This document shows, one piece after another, positions 37,324 to 46,016 of a stretch of DNA of 64,000 nucleotides. How positions within the stretch are numbered: the stretch's first letter is position 1; each line of letters begins with the position of its first letter. Source of the stretch: Paenarthrobacter aurescens (GTDB lineage Bacteria; Actinomycetota; Actinomycetes; Actinomycetales; Micrococcaceae); assembly GCF_041549525.1 (NCBI RefSeq), contig NZ_CP157456.1, forward strand, positions 1,178,001-1,242,000. The letters run 5' to 3'. Position numbers and translations under genes: made by a program. The notes beneath the pieces are model-generated. The model saw only the letters and a list, made by a program, of their open reading frames with translations. It ran no database searches and was not told the DNA's origin.

Positions 37324-38514
37324 TTACCTACCGGTAATACCGGCGTGTTGGAACACCAAAGCGGCCGCTCCAAGCGCTTCTGCGCGCGCCCCGAGGGAGG
37401 ACATCGCGAGGTGCGTCGTCTCGCCCACCACGGGTACTGCATGGCGCACAAGACCCCTGCGGATGGGATCCAGGAGGAGGTCGCCCAGGCCCGCCAAGGG
37501 CCCTCCCACCACAATCACTTCAGGGTTAATCAGGTTGGAAACGTTGCCCAGCGCGCGGCCCACCGCCAGCCCGGCGTCGTCCACTACGCGTTGGGTGGCG
37601 GAGTCTCCGGCGAGGCAATTACGGACGATGTCCTGCGGGGTCAGCAGCGTCTCCTGGCCGCGGCCCAGCAGCTCGATCATGGTGGTGGTGGACGCTATGG
37701 TCTCCAGGCAGCCCCTGTTTCCGCAGCGGCACACCAGGCCGTGTTCGTGGATGGTCGCGTGGCCGATTTCCCCGGTGATGCCAACGTTGCCGTAGTAGGG
37801 AAAACCATTGAGAATCAGGCCCGCGCCAATGCCCGAGCCGATCTTCAGGAACATCAGATTTGAGACTCCGCTCTGCGGTCCCCAGGTCACTTCGGACAGC
37901 GCGCCCAAGTTGGCATCGTTATCAACAAACACGGGGCAATTCAGCGCTTCCTCCAGCCTATGAAGGATGTCTATGCCTACCCATTCGGGCAAGATGGCGC
38001 CCTGGGCCACGGTGCCTGATCGCCGGTCGATGGGTCCAGGGATGCCCGCCCCGGCACCCACAACTGCCGTGCGGTCGATTCCGTTTTCCTGGAGTAGTTT
38101 TTCCAGCAGCAGGACGGCCGCGGCTATGCCTTCTTCCGCCTGGTGCCCCAGCGGCAATTCAATGTAGTCCTCGGCAATGACGTGGTAGCCCAGCGAGGCG
38201 AGGACTACCCGCAGATGGCGGCGTCCGAAGTCGATTCCTACCGCCACTGCGCCGTTGCTGTTCAGCCGTACGTTGGTTGCCCTGCGTCCGGAGCTGGTAG
38301 TGGGCTCCGTGGAAACAAGGCCGGCGTCCTGCATGATTTTGACGATGTTGGAAACAGTTGCCGTGGAAAGACCTGTTTGCCGCGATAGCTCTGCTTGCGT
38401 GGAAGGCCCGCTCAGGAGGCACTCGATGATGCGCTGCTGATTCAGGTGGCGCAGTGCGGACTGCGAGCCGGGTTTTCTTGGATGGCTCTTCGTTGAGCGC
38501 TGCGTTGCGGGCAT
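37324..38514 (-). CDS. ROK-family transcriptional repressor
   Basis: It has 396 residues. An N-terminal winged helix (LNQQRIIECLLSGPSTQAEL, then SRQTGLSTATVSNIVKIMQ) is followed by the ROK sugar-kinase-like domain: VAVGIDFGRRHLRVVLASLG, GAGAGIPGPIDRRSG, CPVFVDNDANLGALSE, and the zinc motif CRCGNRGCLE. Such proteins bind a sugar and release DNA. It lies directly upstream of the sugar transporter operon on the same strand and shares an operator motif with it. The ATG at 38514 is favoured; an upstream TTG would add seven residues. Confidence 0.9.
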   Translation of the reverse strand: MPATQRSTKSHPRKPGSQSALRHLNQQRIIECLLSGPSTQAELSRQTGLSTATVSNIVKIMQDAGLVSTEPTTSSGRRATNVRLNSNGAVAVGIDFGRRHLRVVLASLGYHVIAEDYIELPLGHQAEEGIAAAVLLLEKLLQENGIDRTAVVGAGAGIPGPIDRRSGTVAQGAILPEWVGIDILHRLEEALNCPVFVDNDANLGALSEVTWGPQSGVSNLMFLKIGSGIGAGLILNGFPYYGNVGITGEIGHATIHEHGLVCRCGNRGCLETIASTTTMIELLGRGQETLLTPQDIVRNCLAGDSATQRVVDDAGLAVGRALGNVSNLINPEVIVVGGPLAGLGDLLLDPIRRGLVRHAVPVVGETTHLAMSSLGARAEALGAAALVFQHAGITGR

Positions 38515-38836
38515 GACAAGAAGATTGCCCCACAAGCGCGCTTGTAGTCAAGAAGTGAACGCATGGAGCCGGGCATTACCGACATACTCCAACGCAATAA
38601 TCTCCCTCCAATACCCCATACGTACCCCTTGTGGGGCCTGCTATGCGTTCCAAGTTCAGGGTTTGGGGCGCAGAGCGGGCCCCACAACGCAAGGGGTGGG
38701 GGCAATGCGTCCCGATTGCATTCCTTGCGGGTCCAATTGCCCCGCACGATTCGTCCCACCCGCGCCTACGCTGGAAGAAGAAACCTCCCGGGCCCTCTCA
38801 AAAGCACCGGGAACAGGCGAAAGCAAGGTGGTAAAG
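38515..38836. promoter_or_regulatory. 322-nt divergent promoter region, ROK / davA
   Basis: It holds a perfect palindrome ACAAGCGCGCTTGT (38532-38545), the second copy of the 25-bp ROK motif (38541-38565, CTTGTAGTCAAGA...TGAACGCATG) that includes TTGACT as -35 for the ROK gene, and copy F of the palindromic repeat (38628-38689). The davA promoter must lie in the last ~140 nt, where I see no clear hexamers. Confidence 0.7.
38628..38689 (+). repeat. Palindromic repeat, copy F
   Basis: Same 62-nt element and orientation as copies A-E: left arm CTTGTGGGGCCTGCTATGCG and right arm CGCAGAGCGGGCCCCACAACG. The pairing is extended outward by CCCCTT/AAGGGG. It marks the left edge of the lysine-degradation module. 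Confidence 0.9.
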
Positions 38837-39670
38837 ATGCTGCTCTCAGTCCTGCAGGCGAACGCGTCCGTGATGGACGTCGAGGCGAACCTGCGCATAA
38901 TCGACGACGCCGCGCAGCGAGCCGCCCACGCGGGTGCCGGGCTGCTCCTCACCCCTGAGTTGTTCCCTGTGGGCTATGCCCCGCTGCGTCTTCACGCCGA
39001 ACTTGACCCCGCCACACTCCCCGGGATCCGTGAACGCCTGGCCGGTATCGCCCGCCGGCACAAGATCGGCCTGGTCTACAGCCTTCCGGCGCCAAGCCGG
39101 GACGCAGCGCACGACGACGACGCGCAGCCGGCTGCCGCTGGCAACGGCTGGAACATCACAGCTACTTTGCTTGACGCCACAGGTACTGAAGTTCTCAACT
39201 ACGCCAAGGTGCACCTGTTCGGCCCCGAGGAGCACAAGGCGTTCGTGGCCGCCCAAGAACCTCCCGTCGTGGTGGATTTCAACGGAATCCGGACCTCCAT
39301 GCTCATCTGCTACGACGTCGAGTTCCCCGAAGCCGTCCGCGCCGCAGCCACCAGGGGCGCCGAGCTCCTCCTGGTTCCAACAGCCCTTTCCGCAGGCTTC
39401 GAGAACGTGCCGCAGGTCCTGATCCGTGCCCGTGCCTTGGAAAGCCAGCTCAACGTGGCCTACGCCAACCACAGCGGACATGAAGACATCTACAACTTCC
39501 TGGGCGGCAGTGTGGTGGCCGGACCGGACGGTTCCTTGCTTGCTGCGGCGGGGGAGTCCCCAACGTTGCTGTTCGCCGAAGTGGGCACGGAAACAGTGAA
39601 AGCCGCCCGCGTTGAAGTGCCGTATCTGCGCGAACGCCGTCCGGAGCTCTATGAACAGTGGGACGCCTAG
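38837..39670 (+). CDS. davA: Carbon-nitrogen hydrolase, probable 5-aminovaleramidase
   Basis: A 277-residue nitrilase-superfamily amidase with the complete catalytic triad: Glu41 in LLLTPELFPVGY, Lys124 in LNYAKVHLFG and Cys158 in SMLICYDVEFPEAVRAAA. Length matches DavA of Pseudomonas (about 265). Because a DavB-type lysine 2-monooxygenase lies in the same module, it most likely hydrolyses 5-aminovaleramide to 5-aminovalerate; other omega-amidase substrates remain possible. AAGG lies 8 nt before the ATG. Its stop codon overlaps the stop of the convergent PucR gene (CTAG). Confidence 0.75.
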   Translation: MLLSVLQANASVMDVEANLRIIDDAAQRAAHAGAGLLLTPELFPVGYAPLRLHAELDPATLPGIRERLAGIARRHKIGLVYSLPAPSRDAAHDDDAQPAAAGNGWNITATLLDATGTEVLNYAKVHLFGPEEHKAFVAAQEPPVVVDFNGIRTSMLICYDVEFPEAVRAAATRGAELLLVPTALSAGFENVPQVLIRARALESQLNVAYANHSGHEDIYNFLGGSVVAGPDGSLLAAAGESPTLLFAEVGTETVKAARVEVPYLRERRPELYEQWDA

Positions 39671-41337
39671 CCGACCGTCCCTCCTGCGGGGAGTCCAGCC
39701 ACCAGTTCGTCCACGTACTGCAAGGCGAACCAGAGCTCGGCGCGCACCTGCGCCTGGTTCAGGTCCATGTCCAGCAGTTCGGCCAGTACGCCGATCTGCC
39801 GCCGCACACTGTTCCGGTGCAGTCCCAGCAGTTTGGCGGATCCGTCCCAGCTGCCGTTTTCGCTGAGCCAACCCCGCAGGACGGCCAGCAAAGGGTCGCG
39901 GCGATCCGGTTCCAAAGCGAGTACGGGGGATAGCAGCCGTTCGGCCAATAGGGTCCCGGCTTCGCGGCCCAAGAGTCCCGCCACGGACCACGTCACCTCA
40001 TCCACCCGTGCGCTCTTGCCGGTTGCCACCACGCGGCCGCGCAGAGAGCTCACCCTTTGGTAGGCGGCCTGGAGGCCCAGAAGTTCCGTGGGTTCGCCAA
40101 TGACCAGCCGCCAGCCAAGCTTCTCCACATCGGCGAGCAACGTCTCATCCACCTTGAAGCGTGTAATGGCCGCGAAACCGTAATCGGTGATCTCCACCAG
40201 CTTGGTGTCAAAAAGCCTGCGCCATTGCAGAAGCTCGCGGACCGGGCCATCATCCGCGCCATCCACCCTGACGCCCTGGACTACCCGCATCTGCCCAGAT
40301 CTTGTGGAAGCCAGGCTTTGGGCCAGCAGGTCTTTGAGGCCGTTGACGTGCTTAGTGCCGCCCGAGGTCACCGATTCAGGATGCAGCAGCATCGCCGTGG
40401 CCAGCTGGCTTGGTGCCAAGGATCCGCTGGTCCGCTGCCGAACCAGCAATTCCAGCAAGCCCACAGCGGACTGCACCACATTGTTCTGCGCAGGCGTCAG
40501 GGGAGTATCCGAACCGAGAATCAGGGCACCCAGGTTGGCGTCCTTGGTGCTGCGCAGCGGATGCCCAAACACCAACGCTGAGCCGGGTTCTTCAAAACCA
40601 TCCATCTCCACGCGCGGACCGCTGCCGGAAAGCAACCGCTCCAGCATGGGCGCAAGCAAGGAAAGCTCGACGCCGCTGCTGCCGCCGGCACCCTGCCCGC
40701 CTGCACCCTTCCCGGCTGCGGCCTGGCGCCCGGCGCCCTTCCCGGCGGTGCTGTGCCCGCGCGCCCGAACCCGCCCGTCGGCGCCCACCAGAACAGCCCA
40801 CACGGGCACCCGTTGCACGAGGGCCGCCAGCAGTTCGTGCTCCGGCCTGGGGGAGAGGACCGCCCGCATGAGTTGCCGGTTGGTCTCGGCCAGCTGACGG
40901 AAAACCCGCGCATTGTCAGACTCCAGGAGCTGGGAAAACTCCAGCCCGATCGCTGCGAACGGCACGGACTCCGGTACCTCGAACAGGGTGAGGTTGTACT
41001 TCCGGCAGGCGTGGAGCAGAACATCAGGGACGGCGTCGAAATAGGGCCTGATGCCGAAGCCGAGCGCCGCCACCTTGGCCTCTACGAGCCGCTGAACATA
41101 GGCGTCCACCTTGGCCGCCGAGCCGCCCTCCCCGAGGAAAGGCAGCCCGGCGGTCAGGAGGAACTCGCCCTCCGGCAGGTACGGTGTGGGGTCTTCAAGC
41201 TCACTGGGTTCAACCCACCGCAGCAGCGAGGTGCCGCTGCCGCCGTCGTGAAGCATTTTCAACTCCGGCGGCAGCTGCTCCAGGAACTGGTCCAGCGTGA
41301 CAAAACTCAGGCGGGCGGTGGCGGGCTCAGGCAACAT
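39667..41337 (-). CDS. PucR-family transcriptional regulator
   Basis: A 556-residue regulator. The N-terminal PucR sensory domain is recognisable (LRWVEPSELEDPTPYLPEGE, LLTAGLPFLGEGG, KVAALGFGIRPYFDAVPDVL). A Gly/Ala/Lys low-complexity linker follows (GKGAGRQAAAGKGAGGQGAG), then a GGDEF-like central domain, and a C-terminal HTH_30 (GWLSENGSWDGSAKLLGLHR, NSVRRQIGVLAELL). Family members activate catabolic operons in response to purines or amino acids. The gene sits inside the lysine module between amidase and racemase and overlaps the racemase by 11 nt, so it is the expected local activator. Confidence 0.85.
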   Translation of the reverse strand: MLPEPATARLSFVTLDQFLEQLPPELKMLHDGGSGTSLLRWVEPSELEDPTPYLPEGEFLLTAGLPFLGEGGSAAKVDAYVQRLVEAKVAALGFGIRPYFDAVPDVLLHACRKYNLTLFEVPESVPFAAIGLEFSQLLESDNARVFRQLAETNRQLMRAVLSPRPEHELLAALVQRVPVWAVLVGADGRVRARGHSTAGKGAGRQAAAGKGAGGQGAGGSSGVELSLLAPMLERLLSGSGPRVEMDGFEEPGSALVFGHPLRSTKDANLGALILGSDTPLTPAQNNVVQSAVGLLELLVRQRTSGSLAPSQLATAMLLHPESVTSGGTKHVNGLKDLLAQSLASTRSGQMRVVQGVRVDGADDGPVRELLQWRRLFDTKLVEITDYGFAAITRFKVDETLLADVEKLGWRLVIGEPTELLGLQAAYQRVSSLRGRVVATGKSARVDEVTWSVAGLLGREAGTLLAERLLSPVLALEPDRRDPLLAVLRGWLSENGSWDGSAKLLGLHRNSVRRQIGVLAELLDMDLNQAQVRAELWFALQYVDELVAGLPAGGTVG

Positions 41338-42574
41338 GGCCCTGCCCTGCTGTGCCCGGCTCCTGGTAGTCGGGGCACTCGTAGGCGCTGTCCTGGTGGG
41401 CGCCGTTGGCGTAGGCGCGGGGGAGGCGGGGCGCGATCCTGTTGATGATCTCGTCCCCGTGGCTGCCGATTGCGGCACCCCAGTGGTCGGCGCTCGCCGC
41501 CCCGCACGCGGGGTCCCCGAACAGGACGGCAGTGTCCCCAACGGCAATCCCGGAAGCATCCGGCCCCAGGTCCACCATGAATTGATCCATGCAGACCTTG
41601 CCGATTACGGGCACGCTGCGGCCGGCAATGTTCACCACGGAACGGCCGCTGATGCCTTTGGGTATGCCGTCCGCGTAGCCGAGAGGAATGAGCCCGAGGT
41701 ATCTGGGTTCGTAGGTGATGGCCTGGTGCTCGTAACTGACGCCGGTGCCTGCCGGGACCTTCTTGACCATCACCAAGGGGGCCGTGACACTGAGCGCGGG
41801 CCGCAGTCCGAAGTCCGCCGGATTCAGGTGATCGGCCGGGGCAAGTCCGTAAATGGCCAGGCCCGCGCGGACCATGTCGAAGTGGAATTCCGGCCTGTCC
41901 AGGATGTTCGCAGAGCTGGACACGTGCCGGAGCCCGGGGTTCAACCCGGCTTTCCGTGCCTCGGTGACGGCATCCTCGAACTCCGCCACGGCGGTGGCGT
42001 TGCCGGGGTGCGCCGGGACATCGGCCCAGGCCAGGTGGGTCCAGAGGCCTCGAACACGGAGAGTGCCATCGAGCTCGGCTTGCCGTGCTTGTGCCACGAG
42101 TTCCGCCCAATCCTCCTTGCGCGCGCCGCCGCGGCTGAGGCCGCTGTCCAGCTCCAAATGCACGACGGCGGGACGGCCAAGGCGTTTGGCGATCCCTGCC
42201 AGGACCTCCAGTTGGCTGACGCTTCCGAGGGAAACATCGATGTCATTTTCCAGTGCCTCAAGGATGGTGGCACTGGTCTGGGATGCCAGATACAGCCAGG
42301 AGAGGATGGGCACGGTGATGCCCGCCTGGCGAAGTGAGATTGCCTCGCTGAGCTGCGCAGTTCCCAGCCAGTCGGCCCCTGCTTCCACAGCTGTCCGGGC
42401 CACCTCCACCAGGCCGTGGCCGTAGGCGTTTCCCTTGACCACTGCCATGAAGAACGGCGCTTCGGTGCGCTTTTTCAGGGCTTTGACGTTCTCTGAAATG
42501 GCGGACAGATCCACGGTGACCTGACCGGAAAGGGCTGCCGGAGCTGCCTCTTGATAGTGTGCATTACGTCTCAT
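41327..42574 (-). CDS. alr: Alanine-racemase-family PLP enzyme, possibly a lysine racemase
   Basis: A 415-residue type III PLP enzyme. The Schiff-base Lys47 lies in FFMAVVKGNAYGHG (most Alr have KADAYGHG, here KGNAYGHG), with the catalytic tyrosine region GVSYEHQAITYEPRYLG, then IPLGYADGIPKG and GKVCMDQFMVDLG. Length is slightly over the usual ~375. No signal peptide. Its place between the permease and PucR genes suggests it converts D-lysine (or other D-amino acids) to the L-form used by the monooxygenase, but ordinary alanine racemization for cell-wall synthesis cannot be excluded. Confidence 0.85.
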   Translation of the reverse strand: MRRNAHYQEAAPAALSGQVTVDLSAISENVKALKKRTEAPFFMAVVKGNAYGHGLVEVARTAVEAGADWLGTAQLSEAISLRQAGITVPILSWLYLASQTSATILEALENDIDVSLGSVSQLEVLAGIAKRLGRPAVVHLELDSGLSRGGARKEDWAELVAQARQAELDGTLRVRGLWTHLAWADVPAHPGNATAVAEFEDAVTEARKAGLNPGLRHVSSSANILDRPEFHFDMVRAGLAIYGLAPADHLNPADFGLRPALSVTAPLVMVKKVPAGTGVSYEHQAITYEPRYLGLIPLGYADGIPKGISGRSVVNIAGRSVPVIGKVCMDQFMVDLGPDASGIAVGDTAVLFGDPACGAASADHWGAAIGSHGDEIINRIAPRLPRAYANGAHQDSAYECPDYQEPGTAGQGHVA

Positions 42575-42582
42575 GGTTGAAC

Positions 42583-42621
42583 ACTATAGGTCATTTTGCA
42601 CCATTGTGAGAGGTGGCTCAC
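42583..42621. promoter_or_regulatory. Divergent alr / permease promoter with GTGAG-N6-CTCAC dyad
   Basis: On the minus strand TATAGT (42583-42588) is 8 nt from the alr ATG, a near-leaderless -10. GTGAG (42606-42610) and CTCAC (42617-42621) form a dyad between the two promoters, a candidate site for the PucR regulator encoded next door. Confidence 0.5.
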
Positions 42622-42672
42622 ATGCCAGTCTTGTGGAGGGGAAATCGAAACTACTTTGAAGGGACGTCAAGG

Positions 42673-44199
42673 GTGACTGTGCCTGTGAACACCAAAAACC
42701 CGGCAGTGGCCACTGCCGCCAGGCCGAGCCTGGGTGCGCAATTGCTGCGCCGCAAGCCCATCGGCCAGATGGTCAGCGAGGCCGGAAGCGGCGAGGGCGG
42801 CACTCCGCTGGTCCGAAGCTTCGGGGTCCTCCAACTGACCATGATCAGCGTTGGCGCCACGCTGGGAACCGGCATCCTGGTGATCTTGGGCGAGTCCGTG
42901 CCGCTGGCAGGGCCGGCCATTTGGATCTCGTTCGTTATTGCCGGCCTGGCCGCGCTGCTCTCCGCAGTCTCCTACGCCGAAATGGCCGGGCTCGTACCGG
43001 TGGCAGGCTCCAGCTACTCCTACTCCTACGCCACCATGGGCGAAGGAATGGCCTGGATCTGCGGCTGGTGCCTGGTACTGGAATACGCGGTCTCCGTTGC
43101 AGCCGTTGCTGTAGGCGCAGGCCAGTACGTCAACGAGACCCTCGCAGCCTTCGGCCAGGTTCTGCCTGACGCCATGAGCCAGCCTCCAGGAGACGGTGGG
43201 CTGGTGAACGTTCCGGCCATGGTGATCGTGGTCCTGGCCATGATTCTGCTGGTTCGGGGAGCGCGCGAGAGTGCATGGATCAACACTGCAATCGTCATCA
43301 TCAAGGTGGGTATCCTGGTCTTCTTCTGCGCCGTGGCCTTCACCGCCTTCAACGCAGGGAACTTCGAGCCGTTGCTGCCCATGGGCGCGGCCGGCGTTTC
43401 AGCCGCAGCATCCAGCGTCTTCTTCTCCTACATCGGATTCGACGCCGCCTCCACAGCCGGTGAGGAAGCCAGGAACCCCAAGCGCGATCTTCCCCGGGCC
43501 ATCATGCTTTCCATGGTGATCGTTACCACCATCTACGTTCTGGTTGCCGTAGCAGCAATCGGTGCCCGCCCCTGGAACTGGTTCGACGGTACCGAAGCTG
43601 CCTTGGTGCAGATCCTCCACGAGATCACCGGACAACCCTGGATTGCCTTGGTCTTCTCCATTGGTGCTGTCCTGGCCATCGCCAGCATCGTCCTCACCGT
43701 GCTCTACGGCCAAACCCGCATCATGCTCTCCATGTCCCGCGACGGCATGGTTCCCAAGGTCTTCGGCCGCGTATCCCGCCGTACCGGCACTCCGGTGGCA
43801 GGCACGCTGATCATCGGCACCGCCGTCGCCCTCACCGCAGGCTTGGTCCCGCTGGGTGCGTTGGCGGACGCCACCAGCATCGGCACGCTCTTTGCCTTCG
43901 CCCTGGTCAACGTCGCCGTCATCTACCTGCGGCGCAACCGCCCGGACCTTCAGCGGAGCTTCCGGGTCCCGCTGTACCCCATCACGCCGATCCTGGGCAC
44001 CCTGATGTGTGCCTACCTGATGCTCAACCTGGGCGCCGATACCTGGATCACCTTTGGCATCTGGATGCTGGTAGGGATCGCCATCTACTTCGGCTACGGA
44101 CGCCGGAACTCCAAGGTAGCCGCGCTCAGCGAGCAGGACTACCGTGAATTAACCACCAGGGCCGTGAGCCCGGAACCTGTGAAAGCAGAAAACTCATGA
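42673..44199 (+). CDS. APC-family amino acid permease, probable lysine importer
   Basis: A 508-residue transporter with 12 predicted helices. Family marks are LTMISVGATLGTGILVILGE in TM1, PVAGSSYSYSYATMGEGMAW in TM3, and the loop SSVFFSYIGFDAASTAGEEA followed by RNPKRDLPRAI. It resembles cationic amino acid carriers (CAT/YhdG-like). It is translationally joined to davB by an ATGA overlap at 44196, so it should bring in the monooxygenase substrate. The GTG at 42673 is preferred by ribosome-site spacing; a GTG at 42685 is possible. Confidence 0.87.
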   Translation: MTVPVNTKNPAVATAARPSLGAQLLRRKPIGQMVSEAGSGEGGTPLVRSFGVLQLTMISVGATLGTGILVILGESVPLAGPAIWISFVIAGLAALLSAVSYAEMAGLVPVAGSSYSYSYATMGEGMAWICGWCLVLEYAVSVAAVAVGAGQYVNETLAAFGQVLPDAMSQPPGDGGLVNVPAMVIVVLAMILLVRGARESAWINTAIVIIKVGILVFFCAVAFTAFNAGNFEPLLPMGAAGVSAAASSVFFSYIGFDAASTAGEEARNPKRDLPRAIMLSMVIVTTIYVLVAVAAIGARPWNWFDGTEAALVQILHEITGQPWIALVFSIGAVLAIASIVLTVLYGQTRIMLSMSRDGMVPKVFGRVSRRTGTPVAGTLIIGTAVALTAGLVPLGALADATSIGTLFAFALVNVAVIYLRRNRPDLQRSFRVPLYPITPILGTLMCAYLMLNLGADTWITFGIWMLVGIAIYFGYGRRNSKVAALSEQDYRELTTRAVSPEPVKAENS

Positions 44200-45902
44200 C
44201 CATTGCCACAGAACTCCCCGTCGTCGGGAAACCCGGAGCGCCCGGGGCCGACGCCGGAGCCCCCATCACCATGCTGAACCCGGACTTCCCGTTCAGCTAC
44301 GATCACTACCTGGCCCACCCGGACGGGCTCGGTTCTGTTCCCGAGGAGCTCTACGGCACGGAAGTGGCCATCATCGGCGCAGGGCTGTCCGGTCTGGTGA
44401 CCGCCTACGAACTGATGAAGCTCGGCCTCAAACCAGTGATCTACGAGGCCGACCAGATCGGCGGCCGTCTTCGCACTGCCAGTTTCCCGTCCGCCCCGGG
44501 CATCGTGGCTGACCTTGGTGGAATGCGGTTCCCCGTCTCCGGCAAGGCGTTCTACCACTACGTGGACCTGCTGGGCCTGGATACCAACGAGTTTCCCAAC
44601 CCCATGGCACCGGCCACGTCCTCCACGGTGATTGAACTCGCCGGCAAAAAGCACTACGCCACCACCGCGGACGAGCTCCCCGAATTCTTCCGCGAGGTGG
44701 CCGACGCCTGGAAAGCGGCAGTCAACGATGGTGCTGCCTTCGCTCAGATGCAGGAAGCCATCAAGGCCCGCGATACCAAGAGGATCAAGGAACTCTGGAA
44801 CGCGCTCCTCCCGGAGTTGGACGAGCAAACCTTCTACGGTTTCATCGCCGCCAGCAAGTCCTTCAAAGAGGCAGGCTTCGCGCACCGCGAAGCGTTCGGC
44901 CAGGTGGGCTTCGGCACGGGCGGCTGGGACACCGACTTCCCCAACTCCATCCTCGAAATCCTCCGCGTTGTCTACACCGACGCCGACGACCAGCACCGCT
45001 CCATCGCCGGGGGAGCGCAAAGGCTCCCTGAGGCACTCTGGAACCACGCGCCGTCGGGCCTTAAATACTGGCCGGAAGGCACGTCGCTGGCGTCCCTGCA
45101 CAGTGGCTCTCCCCGCGGAGCGGTGGATAACATCCGCCGCGCGCAGGACGGCGACCTCGTGGTCCGCGAAAACTGGGGACGGGAAGCCAGCTACCAGGCC
45201 GTGGTGACCACGTGCCAGTCCTGGCTGCTGTCCACCCGCATCCACACTCAGGAAGCGTTGTTCCCCGCTGAGATGTGGACCGCCATTGAACGTTCGCACT
45301 ACATGCAGTCGTCCAAGACGTTCGTGATGGTGGACCGCCCGTTCTGGAAGGACATCGATCCTGAGACCGGACGCGAAGTCCTGTCCATGACGCTCACGGA
45401 CCGCCTCAACCGAGCCACGTACCTACTGGACGACGGTCCGGACAAGCCCGCCGTGATGCTCCTGTCCTACACCTGGAATGACGACGCCCTGAAGTGGCTT
45501 GCCCTCAGCGCGGAGGAGCGCGTCAAGCTCATGCTGCACTCGCTGGAGCAGATCTACCCGGGCGTGGACATTGCCAGCCACATTGTGGGACAGCCCATCA
45601 CCGTGTCCTGGGAAGCGGACCCCAACTTCATGGGTGCGTTCAAAGCCAACCTGCCCGGTCACTACCGCTACCAGCAGCGCCTCTTCACCCACTTCAAGCA
45701 GGACCAGCTGCCGGAGCACCAGCGGGGAATCTTCCTGGCCGGGGACGACGTATCCTTCACCGCCGGTTGGGCTGAGGGTGCCGTGACCACGGGCCTGAAC
45801 GCGGTGTGGGGAGTGGTGAACCACTTGGGTGGCGCATCCGCTGCCGGCAACCCGGGTCCGGGCGACCTCTTGGACGAGCTCGGCCCGATCTCGCTGGACT
45901 AA
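44196..45902 (+). CDS. davB: L-lysine 2-monooxygenase, FAD-dependent amine oxidase family
   Basis: A 568-residue flavoenzyme. The FAD motif EVAIIGAGLSGLVTAYELMK is near residue 56, ADLGGMRFPVSGKAFYHYVD follows, and the C-terminal half has YMQSSKTFVMVDRPFWKD, MLLSYTWNDDALKWLA and the FAD-closing GIFLAGDDVSFTAGWAEGAV. Both the beginning (NPDFPFSYDHYLAHPDGLG) and the overall pattern are those of lysine 2-monooxygenase DavB rather than tryptophan 2-monooxygenase IaaM, its nearest relative. It would convert L-lysine and O2 to 5-aminovaleramide and CO2, the substrate of the DavA-like amidase at 38.8 kb. Confidence 0.88.
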   Translation: MTIATELPVVGKPGAPGADAGAPITMLNPDFPFSYDHYLAHPDGLGSVPEELYGTEVAIIGAGLSGLVTAYELMKLGLKPVIYEADQIGGRLRTASFPSAPGIVADLGGMRFPVSGKAFYHYVDLLGLDTNEFPNPMAPATSSTVIELAGKKHYATTADELPEFFREVADAWKAAVNDGAAFAQMQEAIKARDTKRIKELWNALLPELDEQTFYGFIAASKSFKEAGFAHREAFGQVGFGTGGWDTDFPNSILEILRVVYTDADDQHRSIAGGAQRLPEALWNHAPSGLKYWPEGTSLASLHSGSPRGAVDNIRRAQDGDLVVRENWGREASYQAVVTTCQSWLLSTRIHTQEALFPAEMWTAIERSHYMQSSKTFVMVDRPFWKDIDPETGREVLSMTLTDRLNRATYLLDDGPDKPAVMLLSYTWNDDALKWLALSAEERVKLMLHSLEQIYPGVDIASHIVGQPITVSWEADPNFMGAFKANLPGHYRYQQRLFTHFKQDQLPEHQRGIFLAGDDVSFTAGWAEGAVTTGLNAVWGVVNHLGGASAAGNPGPGDLLDELGPISLD

Positions 45903-45913
45903 TCTCCCCTTAT

Positions 45914-46008
45914 ACGTTGCAAGGCCCGCTACGTTGCGAGGCCCGCTACGTTGCAAGGCCCGCTCTACGCCCCAAACCAATCGCGGGGGACGCAGAGCGG
46001 GCCTCGCA
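45914..46008 (+). repeat. Palindromic repeat, copy G, with triplicated left arm
   Basis: The left arm unit ACGTTGCRAGGCCCGCT (17 nt) is present three times in tandem (45914-45930, 45931-45947, 45948-45964; only one base varies). The loop and the usual right arm CGCAGAGCGGGCCTCGCA (45991-46008) follow. Same orientation as the other copies; it marks the right edge of the dav module. Confidence 0.9.
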
Positions 46009-46016
46009 TTCGTCCT

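Noticed and set aside
44196..45902. Tryptophan 2-monooxygenase (IaaM) for auxin synthesis
   Set aside because: The N-terminal region and several motifs fit lysine 2-monooxygenase better, and the amidase is of the nitrilase fold (DavA-like), not the amidase-signature fold of IaaH.
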